Below the pieces are notes generated by a model. It had not been told where the DNA came from and did no database searches. It saw only the letters and a program-made list of their open reading frames with translations. DNA of 23,026 nucleotides, taken from Colimorpha sp045642445. Lineage in GTDB: Bacteria > Bacteroidota > Bacteroidia > Bacteroidales > P3. The stretch spans positions 1 to 23,026 of the forward strand of contig JAZUIX010000170.1 in NCBI GenBank assembly GCA_045642445.1, in the 5' to 3' direction. This document shows positions 1 through 7,612 of the stretch, piece after piece (the stretch's first letter is position 1; each line of letters opens with the position of its first letter). A program made the position numbers and the translations under genes.

Positions 1-37
1 TGTTTTTTAACCGTCACTTATAGCATGGTGATGCGGC

Positions 38-258
38 ATGTCCCAGCGGGACATACACACCGTCAGGTGCTTTAACCCCACACTCGCAGTGTGGGGTATG
101 TAGTGGAGAGAGGGACGCGTCCCGATGGGACGCTCTATATTGTCTGCCATATTTTGGAGCGTCCCCTCGGGACGCAGATACACTTGGCATCGTATACCCC
201 ACACTGCGAGTGTGGGGTTAAAGCACCGACAAGTCGGTGGGATAGTGCCTCCGGCACT
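38..258. repeat. Array of short-loop hairpins with a 34-bp inverted repeat
   Basis: This non-coding stretch (1-363 has no convincing gene) holds six hairpins with 3-nt loops at 38-54, 76-96, 117-133, 159-175, 197-217 and 244-258. Stems are 6 to 9 bp and perfect, and centres lie about 40 bp apart. A seventh small palindrome (ACCGACAAGTCGGT) is at 225-238. The second and fifth hairpins lie inside a perfect 34-bp inverted repeat (66-99 and 194-227). Stem sequences include GCGTCCC/GGGACGC and CCCCACACT/AGTGTGGGG. This resembles an extragenic palindromic repeat cluster of the REP/BIME kind; that label is an inference. Confidence 0.8.
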
Positions 259-340
259 TTTCCATCTACTGCCCCATTTGTATGATAAAATTGTCCCATG
301 TTATTTTTTAAATGTTACTAAGAATTATGATTTATGAGTT

Positions 341-376
341 GGGCGGCAGCCAATTCTCAATTCTCAATTCTCAATT
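341..376. repeat. GC-rich 11-mer plus CAATTCT heptamer repeats (left copy)
   Basis: GGGCGGCAGCC at 341-351 is followed by about three and a half copies of the heptamer CAATTCT. On the minus strand the repeat supplies the last codons and the stop of the radical SAM gene (the protein ends ...RIEN). The same 11-mer and heptamer, with the heptamer inverted, occur at 3023-3115, so the three genes between are bracketed by related repeats. Confidence 0.85.
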
Positions 377-1413
377 CGTTTGTAGCTGCAGGAGAGGAGT
401 TGGCCTTGGTCGTTGTAGAGGTGGAGGCCGTTGCCTTCGCAGTAGCGCCACACTTTGCAGTGGGCACATTGCCCTTGGCGTGTCCAGCGGCGGTCGCGGT
501 AGGGCTGGAAGCGGTTTTCCCACACGTCCCACAGGTTGTCGCGGTAGATGTTGCCTTGGTGCATGTTGCTGCGGATGCTGGTGCAGCCGGAGATGGATCC
601 GTCGCAGAGTATGGAGGCCACTTCGATGCCGGCTCGGCAATAGTAGTACTGGTCGCGCACGCGGCGTTCGTAGTGACCCAGGTAGCCTTCGCAGGCGTAG
701 CTTGTTTCGATGAGCCCTTCTTTGCGCACTCGTTCGACGAAGTCGAGCACTCCGGTGAATTGCTGGTCGTTGAGGCGCAGTTCGGGGTCGTTGGCTGCTC
801 GGCCCATGGGGAAGATGGCGAAGATGCGCCACCGTTTTACTCCGAGGGTGAGGATGTGGCGGTAGAATTGGTCGAGCTGGTCGTAGTTGCGCGGATTGAC
901 GCAGGTGACGATGTCCCACAGCAGGTCGGGCGTCTGGCTGAGGAGGCGGATGGCTTGGCAGGCACGTTCGAAACTGTGCGGGGTCTGCCGCATCCAGTTG
1001 TGTTCGTCTTCAAGTCCGTCGAGGCTGATGGTGATGGAGTGCATGCCGTTGCTGAGGAGGCTGTCGAGGCGCTCGGGGGTGAGGAGGTAGCCGTTGGTGA
1101 CCATGCCCCAGGGGAATCCGCGTCGATAGAGTTCGAGGCCGCAGGCGTCGATGTCTTGCCGCAGGAGGGCTTCGCCGCCGGTGAAGATGACGAAGACTTG
1201 GTGGGGGTCGACGTGGGGTGTGATGTCGTCGATGGCTTTGAAGAAGTCGGCTGCGGGCATGTCGGGCGTTTCGGTGCTGACTTTGCAGTCGCTACCGCAG
1301 TGTCGGCAGTGCATGTTGCAACGCAGTGTGCACTCCCAGAAGAGGGTGCGTAGGGGGTGCAGCTTGGCATTGTTGTGGCGGTATTGGCGCCAGATTTCCT
1401 GCTTGAGGTCCAA
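364..1413 (-). CDS. Radical SAM/SPASM protein of the rSAM/lipoprotein system
   Basis: This 349-residue protein is a radical SAM enzyme. It has the 4Fe-4S binding motif C32-x3-C36-x2-C39, with extra cysteines at 28 and 43, followed by GGEALLR, the glycine-rich SAM-binding part. The C-terminal third has a SPASM-like cysteine set for auxiliary clusters: C259, C270, C277, C316, C319, C325 and C342. SPASM enzymes commonly modify ribosomally made peptides or proteins. The start lies 2 bp downstream of the stop of a lipoprotein gene. That pairing, with these two sequence types, matches the Bacteroidota radical SAM/lipoprotein system I know from the TIGR04133/TIGR04134 families; that assignment is from memory. 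Substrate and reaction are unknown; the neighbouring lipoprotein is the obvious candidate substrate or partner. The last codons and stop derive from the intergenic heptamer repeat. Confidence 0.88.
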   Translation of the reverse strand: MDLKQEIWRQYRHNNAKLHPLRTLFWECTLRCNMHCRHCGSDCKVSTETPDMPAADFFKAIDDITPHVDPHQVFVIFTGGEALLRQDIDACGLELYRRGFPWGMVTNGYLLTPERLDSLLSNGMHSITISLDGLEDEHNWMRQTPHSFERACQAIRLLSQTPDLLWDIVTCVNPRNYDQLDQFYRHILTLGVKRWRIFAIFPMGRAANDPELRLNDQQFTGVLDFVERVRKEGLIETSYACEGYLGHYERRVRDQYYYCRAGIEVASILCDGSISGCTSIRSNMHQGNIYRDNLWDVWENRFQPYRDRRWTRQGQCAHCKVWRYCEGNGLHLYNDQGQLLSCSYKRIEN

Positions 1414-1415
1414 GG

Positions 1416-1967
1416 TTATTTTTTATTGACGGTGATGTCGAGTTCTTTGGTGCGGGTGCCTCGGTTCCAGCCTTGTCCTTCGACGGTTTGGTCGTCCTGG
1501 GTGAATTTGACTTCGAACATCTGGTCTTCGTAGCTGCCGTTTTTGTCGCCGTCGATGTCGCGAACCATGACGCGCTGTACTTCGACGGGCACGTCGGAGA
1601 CGTTGCACTGGAAGGCGCCTTGGGCGTCGGTGGTGTCGGAGGCTTTGCGGAGGTATTCCTGCACGTAGGGGTTGTCCTCTTGCAGGAAGTCGGGTGTGAT
1701 GTCGACATTCTGATTGACCAGCACCACCTGCATGCCTTTGACGGGTTTGCCTTCGGTGTTGACCACCTTGCCTTTGACGACGAAGTTCATGGTGGGAACA
1801 CCGTACATGAGTGCCATTTCGCCACGGGGTTTGACCTCGGGGGCGGGTTCGTCATTTTTCACTTGGTTTTGTGCAGCTTCTTTGCTGCTGTGGCAAGCGG
1901 TGAGGCCGAAGAGGCCCATGACGCTCATCAGCAACCAGTTCTTGAATTTGAGATATTTTATTTTCAT
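1416..1967 (-). CDS. Putative lipoprotein partner of the radical SAM protein
   Basis: This is a 183-residue exported lipoprotein. A basic N-terminus and hydrophobic segment end in the lipobox L22-T-A-C25, so lipidation at C25 is expected. An acidic, Pro-rich linker of about 25 residues follows, then MYGVPTMNFVVKGKV, which begins a beta-sandwich resembling carboxypeptidase-regulatory-like domains (KGKVVNTEGKPVKGMQVVLV at about 65-84, and TTDAQGAFQC further on). Near the C-terminus DIDGDKNGSYED is an acidic loop reminiscent of calcium-binding loops. The gene lies 26 bp after the DAHP synthase gene and 2 bp before the radical SAM gene. The YG-x-P sequence followed by this domain, with the adjacent enzyme, fits the lipoprotein half of the rSAM/lipoprotein system. 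Apart from C25 the only other cysteine after the signal is in FQCNV, so a cysteine-based modification would have few targets. Function unknown. Confidence 0.85.
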   Translation of the reverse strand: MKIKYLKFKNWLLMSVMGLFGLTACHSSKEAAQNQVKNDEPAPEVKPRGEMALMYGVPTMNFVVKGKVVNTEGKPVKGMQVVLVNQNVDITPDFLQEDNPYVQEYLRKASDTTDAQGAFQCNVSDVPVEVQRVMVRDIDGDKNGSYEDQMFEVKFTQDDQTVEGQGWNRGTRTKELDITVNKK

Positions 1968-1993
1968 ATCTGTATAACGCGGTATTTCGATAT

Positions 1994-3022
1994 TTATTGT
2001 ATGATTTCTTCTTGAATACGCACACTTTCGGCATGTATTTTTTCGAAGATTTCGCGTATGAAGGTCTCGTCGAGTCCCATTTGTCGCGCTGTTTCAATGC
2101 GTTGCTGTAGCACTGCGTCCCAGCGTTTGGGTTGGAAAACGGCCAGGTTGCCCTCGGCTTTGATGTGTGCAATTTGGCGTGAGACGTCGTTGCGGGCGGC
2201 AAAGAGGGAGAGTATTTGGTGGTCGATGTTGTCGATTTGTTCGCGCAGCAGGCGCAGTTTTTCGTCGGCGGTGTCGGTGTCGGTTTGGCGGATGATGAGT
2301 TGTGACAACAGGGTGTGCAGTTGGTCGGGGGTGATTTGCTGCTGGGCGTCGGTGAGTGCTTTTTCGGGGTTGGGGTGGACCTCGATCATGAGGCCGTCGA
2401 AGCCGAGGTCTAAGGCAGTTTGTGAGAGCATGGCGATGGGGTCGCGACGACCGGCGATGTGGCTGGGGTCGGTGAGGATGGGCACTTCGGGCATGGCACG
2501 ACGCAGTTCGATGGGTATCTCCCACAGGGGGTTGTTGCGCATGTTGGCGTTGCGATACAGGTCGAAGCCGCGATGGACGGCTTTGATGTCGGTAAGTCCC
2601 ACTTTGCGGCAACGTTCGATGGCTCCCATCCAGAGGCGCACGTCGGGGCTGGGGGCATTTTTGACCAATACGGGTATGTTGGTGCCACGGAGCGATTCGG
2701 TGAGTTCCTGAACCATGAATGGGTTGGCGGTGGTGCGAGCCCCTATCCACACGGCATCGATGCCGTATTTCAGAGCCAGTTCCACATGCTCGGGTCGGGC
2801 CACTTCGCAACACAGGGGGGTGTCTTTGTCGCGGATTTCGGCGAGCAGCTGCAGGGCTTTTTCGCCCAATCCTTCAAAGCCTCCTGGCTGTGTGCGGGGT
2901 TTCCATACGCCGCAACGAATCATCGACACTTGCGGCATGGCTTTGAGAGCAGCCATGACGGTGAGCATCTGTTCGCGGCTTTCCACGCTGCAAGGACCGG
3001 CGATGATGTAGGGTTTGGACAT
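1994..3022 (-). CDS. Bifunctional DAHP synthase / chorismate mutase (type II)
   Basis: This 342-residue fusion carries out the first step of the shikimate pathway (phosphoenolpyruvate plus erythrose 4-phosphate to DAHP) and the chorismate-to-prephenate step towards Phe and Tyr. Residues 1 to about 250 form a type I-beta DAHP synthase barrel: IAGPCSVES near the N-terminus, GVWKPRTQPGGFEGLG, IGARTTANP, LVKNAPSPD, LTDPSHIAGRR and IEVHPNPEKA. The rest is an all-helical AroQ chorismate mutase (LREQIDNIDHQIL, then RNDVSRQIAHIK). The C-terminal position of the mutase matches Porphyromonas gingivalis and Prevotella enzymes, where the two domains are known to regulate each other; in Bacillus the mutase is N-terminal. 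The start ATG abuts the heptamer repeat region. It heads the apparent operon with the lipoprotein and radical SAM genes. Confidence 0.95.
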   Translation of the reverse strand: MSKPYIIAGPCSVESREQMLTVMAALKAMPQVSMIRCGVWKPRTQPGGFEGLGEKALQLLAEIRDKDTPLCCEVARPEHVELALKYGIDAVWIGARTTANPFMVQELTESLRGTNIPVLVKNAPSPDVRLWMGAIERCRKVGLTDIKAVHRGFDLYRNANMRNNPLWEIPIELRRAMPEVPILTDPSHIAGRRDPIAMLSQTALDLGFDGLMIEVHPNPEKALTDAQQQITPDQLHTLLSQLIIRQTDTDTADEKLRLLREQIDNIDHQILSLFAARNDVSRQIAHIKAEGNLAVFQPKRWDAVLQQRIETARQMGLDETFIREIFEKIHAESVRIQEEIIQ

Positions 3023-3147
3023 TGAAAATTGAGAATTGAGAATTGAGAATTGAGAATTAGGGCGGCAGCCCTTATTGAATTGAGAATTGAGAATTGAGAA
3101 TTGGGCGGCAGCCGTTATTCGTTCTTCGTTTTCGTTTTCGTTTTCGT
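3023..3147. repeat. AGAATTG heptamer blocks, two GC-rich 11-mers and a hexamer repeat
   Basis: Two runs of AGAATTG (about 3023-3059 and 3074-3104) are each followed by GGGCGGCAGCC (3060-3070 and 3103-3113). A short hexamer run (TTCGTT-like, four copies) follows at about 3124-3147. The first run ends directly at the start codon of the DAHP synthase gene. I see no clear TAnnTTTG promoter for the operon in this stretch. Confidence 0.85.
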
Positions 3148-3175
3148 GACCGAAGGTCGTCTTTCTTTCACGAAG

Positions 3176-3206
3176 AAAAGGCGCACCTCAAGGCGCGCCT
3201 TTTTTT
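3176..3206 (-). terminator. Rho-independent terminator of rplU-rpmA
   Basis: A 9-bp stem (3176-3184 with 3195-3203) has a 10-nt loop and T-rich sequence after the stem on the minus strand, 18 bp past the rpmA stop codon. A/T runs on both sides mean it could also act in the plus direction. Confidence 0.8.
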
Positions 3207-3223
3207 GTTGTCATTAAAAATCT

Positions 3224-3487
3224 TTATTCAGCAGCCTCAGGAAGAACCGAGACAAACGAACGATCTTCACGACCTCTCTTGAACTGGACGGTGCCGTCGC
3301 AGAGGGCATACAGCGTATGGTCCTTGCCCATGCCAACGTTCTGGCCGGGGTTGTGGACGGTACCACGCTGACGGACGATGATGTTACCGGCGATGCAATG
3401 CTGACCGCCAAAAATCTTAACGCCTAAACGTTTGCTTTCGGATTCACGACCGTTACTGGAACTACCAACACCTTTTTTGTGAGCCAT
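3224..3487 (-). CDS. rpmA: 50S ribosomal protein L27
   Basis: This 87-residue protein is ribosomal protein L27 of the large subunit, whose N-terminal tail reaches the peptidyl transferase centre. The N-terminus MAHKKGVGSSSNGRESESKR and the following LGVKIFGGQ, IIVRQRGT and VGMGKDHTLYAL are diagnostic, and the length is normal. It starts directly with MAHKKG, so there is no N-terminal extension of the kind removed by the Prp protease in Firmicutes. It follows rplU by 32 bp and is followed by a terminator, so the two form a standard rplU-rpmA operon. Confidence 0.98.
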   Translation of the reverse strand: MAHKKGVGSSSNGRESESKRLGVKIFGGQHCIAGNIIVRQRGTVHNPGQNVGMGKDHTLYALCDGTVQFKRGREDRSFVSVLPEAAE

Positions 3488-3519
3488 AATATAATGTTTT
3501 AAAAGGTTTTACACTTGAA

Positions 3520-3828
3520 TTAATTGATGCTATCGATCTTGATCTGGGTCAGATAGTCGCGATGACCGTTCATCTTCTGATAACCCTTGCGACGGATTTT
3601 CTTGAAGACCAAAACCTTGTCACCCTTGAGGTGTTTCAGGACGGTGGCCTTTACGTTAGCACCGGCGATGTAGGGCTGTCCGACCTGCACATTGCCATCA
3701 TTGTCTTTAAGCATCACGGTGTCAAAAGAAACCTCGCTGCCTTCTTCGTTCTGAAGACGGTTGACGAAGATCTTCTGATCTTGAGCGACCTTGAATTGCT
3801 TGCCTGCGATTTCTACGATTGCGTACAT
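3520..3828 (-). CDS. rplU: 50S ribosomal protein L21
   Basis: This 102-residue protein is ribosomal protein L21, which binds 23S rRNA in the large subunit. MYAIVEIAGKQFKV at the start, the GQPYIAGANVKA segment in the middle and the VFKKIRRKGYQKMNGHRDYLTQIKI C-terminal block (in pieces of under 20 residues: KIRRKGYQKMNGHR, then YLTQIKI) are typical. Length is normal. It is first in the operon with rpmA. A good Bacteroidota-type promoter and a short leader hairpin lie upstream. Confidence 0.98.
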   Translation of the reverse strand: MYAIVEIAGKQFKVAQDQKIFVNRLQNEEGSEVSFDTVMLKDNDGNVQVGQPYIAGANVKATVLKHLKGDKVLVFKKIRRKGYQKMNGHRDYLTQIKIDSIN

Positions 3829-3866
3829 TTTTTTATTTATTTATGTGTTATTTATTGCATCTTTCG

Positions 3867-3881
3867 GGGCATTCTTTGCCC
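3867..3881 (-). promoter_or_regulatory. Leader hairpin upstream of rplU
   Basis: A 5-bp stem (GGGCA/TGCCC) with a 5-nt loop lies in the predicted 5' untranslated region of rplU, 39 bp before the start codon and just after the predicted transcription start. It could be part of an autoregulatory ribosomal protein leader, but the structure is too small to assign. Confidence 0.35.
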
Positions 3882-3894
3882 GCAAAACGGAGTG

Positions 3895-3926
3895 CAAAAG
3901 TACTACTTTTTTACAAACTGACCAAA
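3895..3926 (-). promoter_or_regulatory. Promoter of rplU-rpmA
   Basis: On the minus strand the -7 element is TACTTTTG (3895-3902), and a -33 TTTG (3923-3926) lies 20 bp upstream. This fits the Bacteroidota consensus TTTG-N19-21-TAnnTTTG. The predicted start gives a leader of roughly 60 nt. Confidence 0.7.
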
Positions 3927-4075
3927 TTTATTCCAAATAAAGTTTTTAATTGTTTATTTTTCAGTATATTATTTATTCCGTTGTTTCTCAAAATTCTTTT
4001 TCAAAATGCTTGTTGGCAGATGCTTTCGGGGCGTTTTTTATCGTTTTGACATCACTTTTTTATCATTTGATGTCA

Positions 4076-5803
4076 TCATCTACTAAATGTGTATGTTACG
4101 TCCTTTTCGTTGCCACAGCAGTCGGTGACGAATACCCGAAGGGTGTTGGTGCCTTCGCGCAGCAGATCGTTGTATTGGCGAGCCAGAGCAATGGAGAGTT
4201 GGGCGTATTTGCCATCAAATTCGGCCAGCACCCATTCGCCGTTCAAGAAGCAGCGGTATTCTTTGATGCCGGAGAGGTTGTCGCTGATTTTTAATCGTAT
4301 CACGTTGCCTTTAAATGTCTTGCCATCTTTGAAATTGGAGGGGCTTACATTGGGTGCCACACTATCCAAAGCCACTACGAATTCGCCGAAGACCCTTGCG
4401 TCGGCCTCCAGCCAGCTGCCGTATTTGCCTTCGGTGCGGCGTTCCACGATGCGGGTGGTGCAGGCGTTGAGTTTTTCGTTGCGCAGAGAGCATACGACCA
4501 GCTGTGTGGGCTCATAGCCAATGGGGATAGGCACGCGAAGCTGGAAGGTGTGATTGGGCGGGTAGGGGCTTTTCCATGGTTTCACCATCACGATGGGGGA
4601 GATGTGGCGGCGATCCTTGCGGTCGCCATGTATCAGCAGGTCGTCGTAGTAGAGCATACCTTTGGGCATCTCGATTTGATATTCGCCGCGATAGATGGAG
4701 AATGGCTGGGAGTAGAAAATGCTGTCGGAGTGTTGCCGCATGGAGGGGTGCTCGGGCACTTCGTGCATGGGCACGAGGGTTTCGAGGCTGTTGCGCACAA
4801 AGAATCGGCGTACCGCCTGGTTGCCGTTGAAATCGGAAACAGCCACGGTGATGCGGTGCAGGGTGGTGTCGCTTTCGATGAAGCCTATGCTTCCGTCTCC
4901 GAAGGTGCGGGCAGGACGTATGGGGTCGCCCACGAGTCGGCGGGTGATGATGTAGCCCTGTCGAGTGGCGAGATAATGTTCGTAATCCAGCTGTGCGTTA
5001 ATGGCGCGAGAGTCGCTGGAGGGGATTTCGGTCATCTGATATTGGAAGAACGGCACGCCGTCCACCCAGATGTCGATCTTATCGTAGCCGTTGCGCTCGG
5101 TAGAACCTTCCGAAACATCGGTGGCGTATACTCCGAGGTAGAAACGTCCACGAATGGTGAGCGTGTCTTTGTCGGCCAACTGATAGGGGTGTTTCGACCC
5201 CTCGATGCGAGTGAAACCGTTGAAGGGCAAAATGCGGATGCCTCGGATGTTGGGTTTGAGAGTGTCGGAGAGAGTGATGCCGTAGTTGAGGGGGTTGAGA
5301 GTGTTTTGATTCAAAGTGTTGCGCACCTCGTAGTGAAGGTGGGGGCCGCCGCTCATGCCGCTGTTGCCTGCGTAGGCAATCAGGTCGCCTTTTTTTACAG
5401 GCAGGAGCCCTGGCTCCACCACGGTGTCGAAGGTGTAGCATTGTTCGGCATTTTGCACCTGCTGCACATAATCGGCAATGGCACCATGATAGCCGTCGAG
5501 GTGAAGATAAACCGTAGTGATATATCCCGCATGGTTGATATACAACATCTTGCCTCCGTCGTAGGCGGATATGCGCACACGGCTCACATAACCATCGGCG
5601 GGAGCATAAACGGGTGTCCCGATGCCGTCATCGCCTCCGATGCGCAAATCAAGGCCGCCATGGTAGTGGTTGGTGCGTATCTCGGCAAAAGTGCCCGAGG
5701 GGGCTGCTGGCAACTTGAGCGGCATACCCAATTGAGGGCTCTGTGCTGAGGCACACAAGGCCAATAATGCGAATAATGCTGTCAGTATATGTTTCTTTGT
5801 CAT
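4076..5803 (-). CDS. Secreted M23 (LytM-type) metallopeptidase
   Basis: This 575-residue exported protein has an N-terminal peptidase domain of the M23 family, zinc endopeptidases that cut peptidoglycan cross-links. The start ATG at 5803 is chosen because a signal peptide (MTKKHILTALFALLALCASA) begins there; an in-frame TTG 24 bp upstream would only add a charged leader. The zinc ligands are visible as H48-x3-D52 (HGGLD) and H155-L-H157, with HLD at about 101-103, so the domain looks active rather than degenerate. The remaining 400 or so residues contain no domain I recognise by name; they have the look of beta-rich segments and end in a FVTDCCGNEKDVTY stretch. The gene follows recN by 17 bp and is probably co-transcribed with it. 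Confidence 0.88.
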   Translation of the reverse strand: MTKKHILTALFALLALCASAQSPQLGMPLKLPAAPSGTFAEIRTNHYHGGLDLRIGGDDGIGTPVYAPADGYVSRVRISAYDGGKMLYINHAGYITTVYLHLDGYHGAIADYVQQVQNAEQCYTFDTVVEPGLLPVKKGDLIAYAGNSGMSGGPHLHYEVRNTLNQNTLNPLNYGITLSDTLKPNIRGIRILPFNGFTRIEGSKHPYQLADKDTLTIRGRFYLGVYATDVSEGSTERNGYDKIDIWVDGVPFFQYQMTEIPSSDSRAINAQLDYEHYLATRQGYIITRRLVGDPIRPARTFGDGSIGFIESDTTLHRITVAVSDFNGNQAVRRFFVRNSLETLVPMHEVPEHPSMRQHSDSIFYSQPFSIYRGEYQIEMPKGMLYYDDLLIHGDRKDRRHISPIVMVKPWKSPYPPNHTFQLRVPIPIGYEPTQLVVCSLRNEKLNACTTRIVERRTEGKYGSWLEADARVFGEFVVALDSVAPNVSPSNFKDGKTFKGNVIRLKISDNLSGIKEYRCFLNGEWVLAEFDGKYAQLSIALARQYNDLLREGTNTLRVFVTDCCGNEKDVTYTFSR

Positions 5804-5820
5804 AATCAATCTTTTATCGG

Positions 5821-7494
5821 TCAACAATCCATCAATTCACGTGCCGTTTGCAAAGCTGCTTCGGTGGGGGGATTGGAGGAGAGCATCACGGCAATCTCGG
5901 TCACACGTTCGTCAATGGTCAGCTGGCGTATGCGCGACACGGTGCGTTGGATTCCTTCTTCGGTATCCTCGTTGGTCTTGGCCACCTTCAGATGTTGGTT
6001 GGCTTTGGCGGCTATTTGTGGCAGATGCGAGATGGCGATCACCTGCATGTGCTCGGCCATTTTGCGCATGATGGCACCCACGGCCACAGATATGTCACCC
6101 GAAACACCGCTGTCAATCTCGTCGAAGATAATCGTAGGAAGCAAATCGCGCTGAGTCACGGCCGATTTCACGGCAAGCATGAGTCTTGACAACTCGCCTC
6201 CCGAAGCCACCTCGGCCAAAGGACGCATGATGCCACCTTTGTTGGCATTGAAGAGTAGTCGAACACTGTCGTGCCCCAGCATTCCGTAATCGTTAGCCGG
6301 CTGCAGATCCACTTCGATGCGGGCCGAAGCCATGCCCAGCTGTGCCAAGGTAGGCAGCAACTGTTGCTCCAAAACTTTGGCGGCTTTGCGGCGACTTGCG
6401 GTAAGTTTTTCGGCAGCCTTCTGCATCTTGGCAAAGGCCTCGTCTACCTGCTCCATCACCTCGCGGATGCGGTCGTCGAGGCTGTCGGCATCTTGCAGTT
6501 GTTGGTCGAGACGTTGCTGTATTTCCAGCAGGGCTTCGATGGTGCCGACCCCGTGTTTTTTCTGTAGGCGGTATATCAAATCGAGTCGTTCAGACACCTC
6601 GGCTTGTCGCTCGGGCGAGAAGTTCATCTTGTCGTTGAGCGATTCGACTTCCGACAATATGTCCTGCAACTCGATAATGCTCGAATCCAGCCGCTCGTGC
6701 AGATGCTCTATATCGGGGTGGCATGCCGACACTCGTGCCAGTTGTGCGCGCGAAGCCGTGAGGCGGGCAATAGCGCCTCCCTCGTCGTCTGTGCCGTCAC
6801 ACAGCGTCTGCATGGTGCAGAGCGCCTCTTTTATCGTCTCGGTATGCTCCAGCAGGCGCAGTTCCTCTTCCAAAGCCTCCTGTTCGTCGGTTTGCAGGCG
6901 TGCTGCCGCAAGTTCGTCGAAGAGAAAACGGTTGTAGTCGGCCTCTTTGCTGTTTTGCGCATCTTGTGCCGTCAATTGCTCCAAATCGCGTTTCAGGGCG
7001 GCATAGCGGCGGAAGAGTTCCTGATATTTCGGCAGCAGCACCTCGTCGGCAAACGAGTCGAGCAACTGTGTTTGGAAAGAGCTCTCGGTAAGGGTGAGCG
7101 TCTGATACTGCGAGTGAATATCGATAATCTTTTCTCCCAACGCTTTGAGCAGCGGCAGGGTGGCAGGGCTGTCGTTCACAAAGGCGCGGCTCTTGGCCGA
7201 AGGCAGAATTTCGCGGCGCAGAATCAGCACATCGTCGTAATCGGCATCAAACTCCTCAAAGAGCGGCTGCAATCCAAGGCCGGCGATGTCGAACGAGGCT
7301 TCCACCACGCACTTCTTCGCCTTGTCGGCCAACACCTGCGTGTCGGCCCGCTGACCCAGAAGCAGCCCCAACGCGCCGAGCAAAATTGATTTGCCCGCAC
7401 CCGTCTCGCCTGTGATGACGACAAACCCGCCATCAAAAACGATGTCCGTTTCGCGAATCAGCGCGTAATTCTCTATATGGAGTGTTTTGAGCAT
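5821..7494 (-). CDS. recN: DNA repair protein RecN
   Basis: This 557-residue SMC-like ATPase acts in recombinational repair of double-strand breaks. The Walker A motif is G29-ETGAG-K35-S36 near the N-terminus. The middle is a long, charged, coiled-coil-like region. Near the C-terminus come the ABC signature ASGGELSRLMLA and the Walker B stretch TIIFDEIDSGVSG, followed by the AISHLPQIAA switch histidine. These are the standard RecN features and the length is normal. It lies first in a probable recN-M23 peptidase unit. No promoter with both elements is visible in the 118-bp gap upstream. Confidence 0.97.
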   Translation of the reverse strand: MLKTLHIENYALIRETDIVFDGGFVVITGETGAGKSILLGALGLLLGQRADTQVLADKAKKCVVEASFDIAGLGLQPLFEEFDADYDDVLILRREILPSAKSRAFVNDSPATLPLLKALGEKIIDIHSQYQTLTLTESSFQTQLLDSFADEVLLPKYQELFRRYAALKRDLEQLTAQDAQNSKEADYNRFLFDELAAARLQTDEQEALEEELRLLEHTETIKEALCTMQTLCDGTDDEGGAIARLTASRAQLARVSACHPDIEHLHERLDSSIIELQDILSEVESLNDKMNFSPERQAEVSERLDLIYRLQKKHGVGTIEALLEIQQRLDQQLQDADSLDDRIREVMEQVDEAFAKMQKAAEKLTASRRKAAKVLEQQLLPTLAQLGMASARIEVDLQPANDYGMLGHDSVRLLFNANKGGIMRPLAEVASGGELSRLMLAVKSAVTQRDLLPTIIFDEIDSGVSGDISVAVGAIMRKMAEHMQVIAISHLPQIAAKANQHLKVAKTNEDTEEGIQRTVSRIRQLTIDERVTEIAVMLSSNPPTEAALQTARELMDC

Positions 7495-7552
7495 ACTTCG
7501 TTATGTTTCTAAATGCTTATATGTCTGTTTTTGAATATATGAAGGGTGTCCA

Positions 7553-7585
7553 CAAAAAGGTGCGGCTTTCGTTATTTGAGCCGAC
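7553..7585 (-). terminator. Probable terminator after the Sel1-repeat gene
   Basis: Read on the minus strand, a GC-rich stem (GTCGGCT with AGCCGCAC, one bulge) is followed by CTTTTTG. It lies about 28 bp past the stop of the Sel1-repeat gene and before recN. The bulge makes it moderate evidence only. Confidence 0.5.
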
Positions 7586-7612
7586 CTTATTTGCGATATG
7601 AGTACTCTGGTG

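Noticed and set aside
38..258. CRISPR array in the hairpin region
   Set aside because: The spacing is regular, but the palindromic units differ in sequence, so there is no constant repeat.
7..337. Several short ORFs at the left end
   Set aside because: They are composed of the hairpin array read in different frames and strands, with no support as genes.
4047..4075. Terminator after the M23 peptidase gene (TGACATCA/TGATGTCA stem)
   Set aside because: The 8-bp stem is real and adjoins the stop codon, but the sequence after it on the minus strand is A-rich rather than T-rich, so I do not call a terminator.
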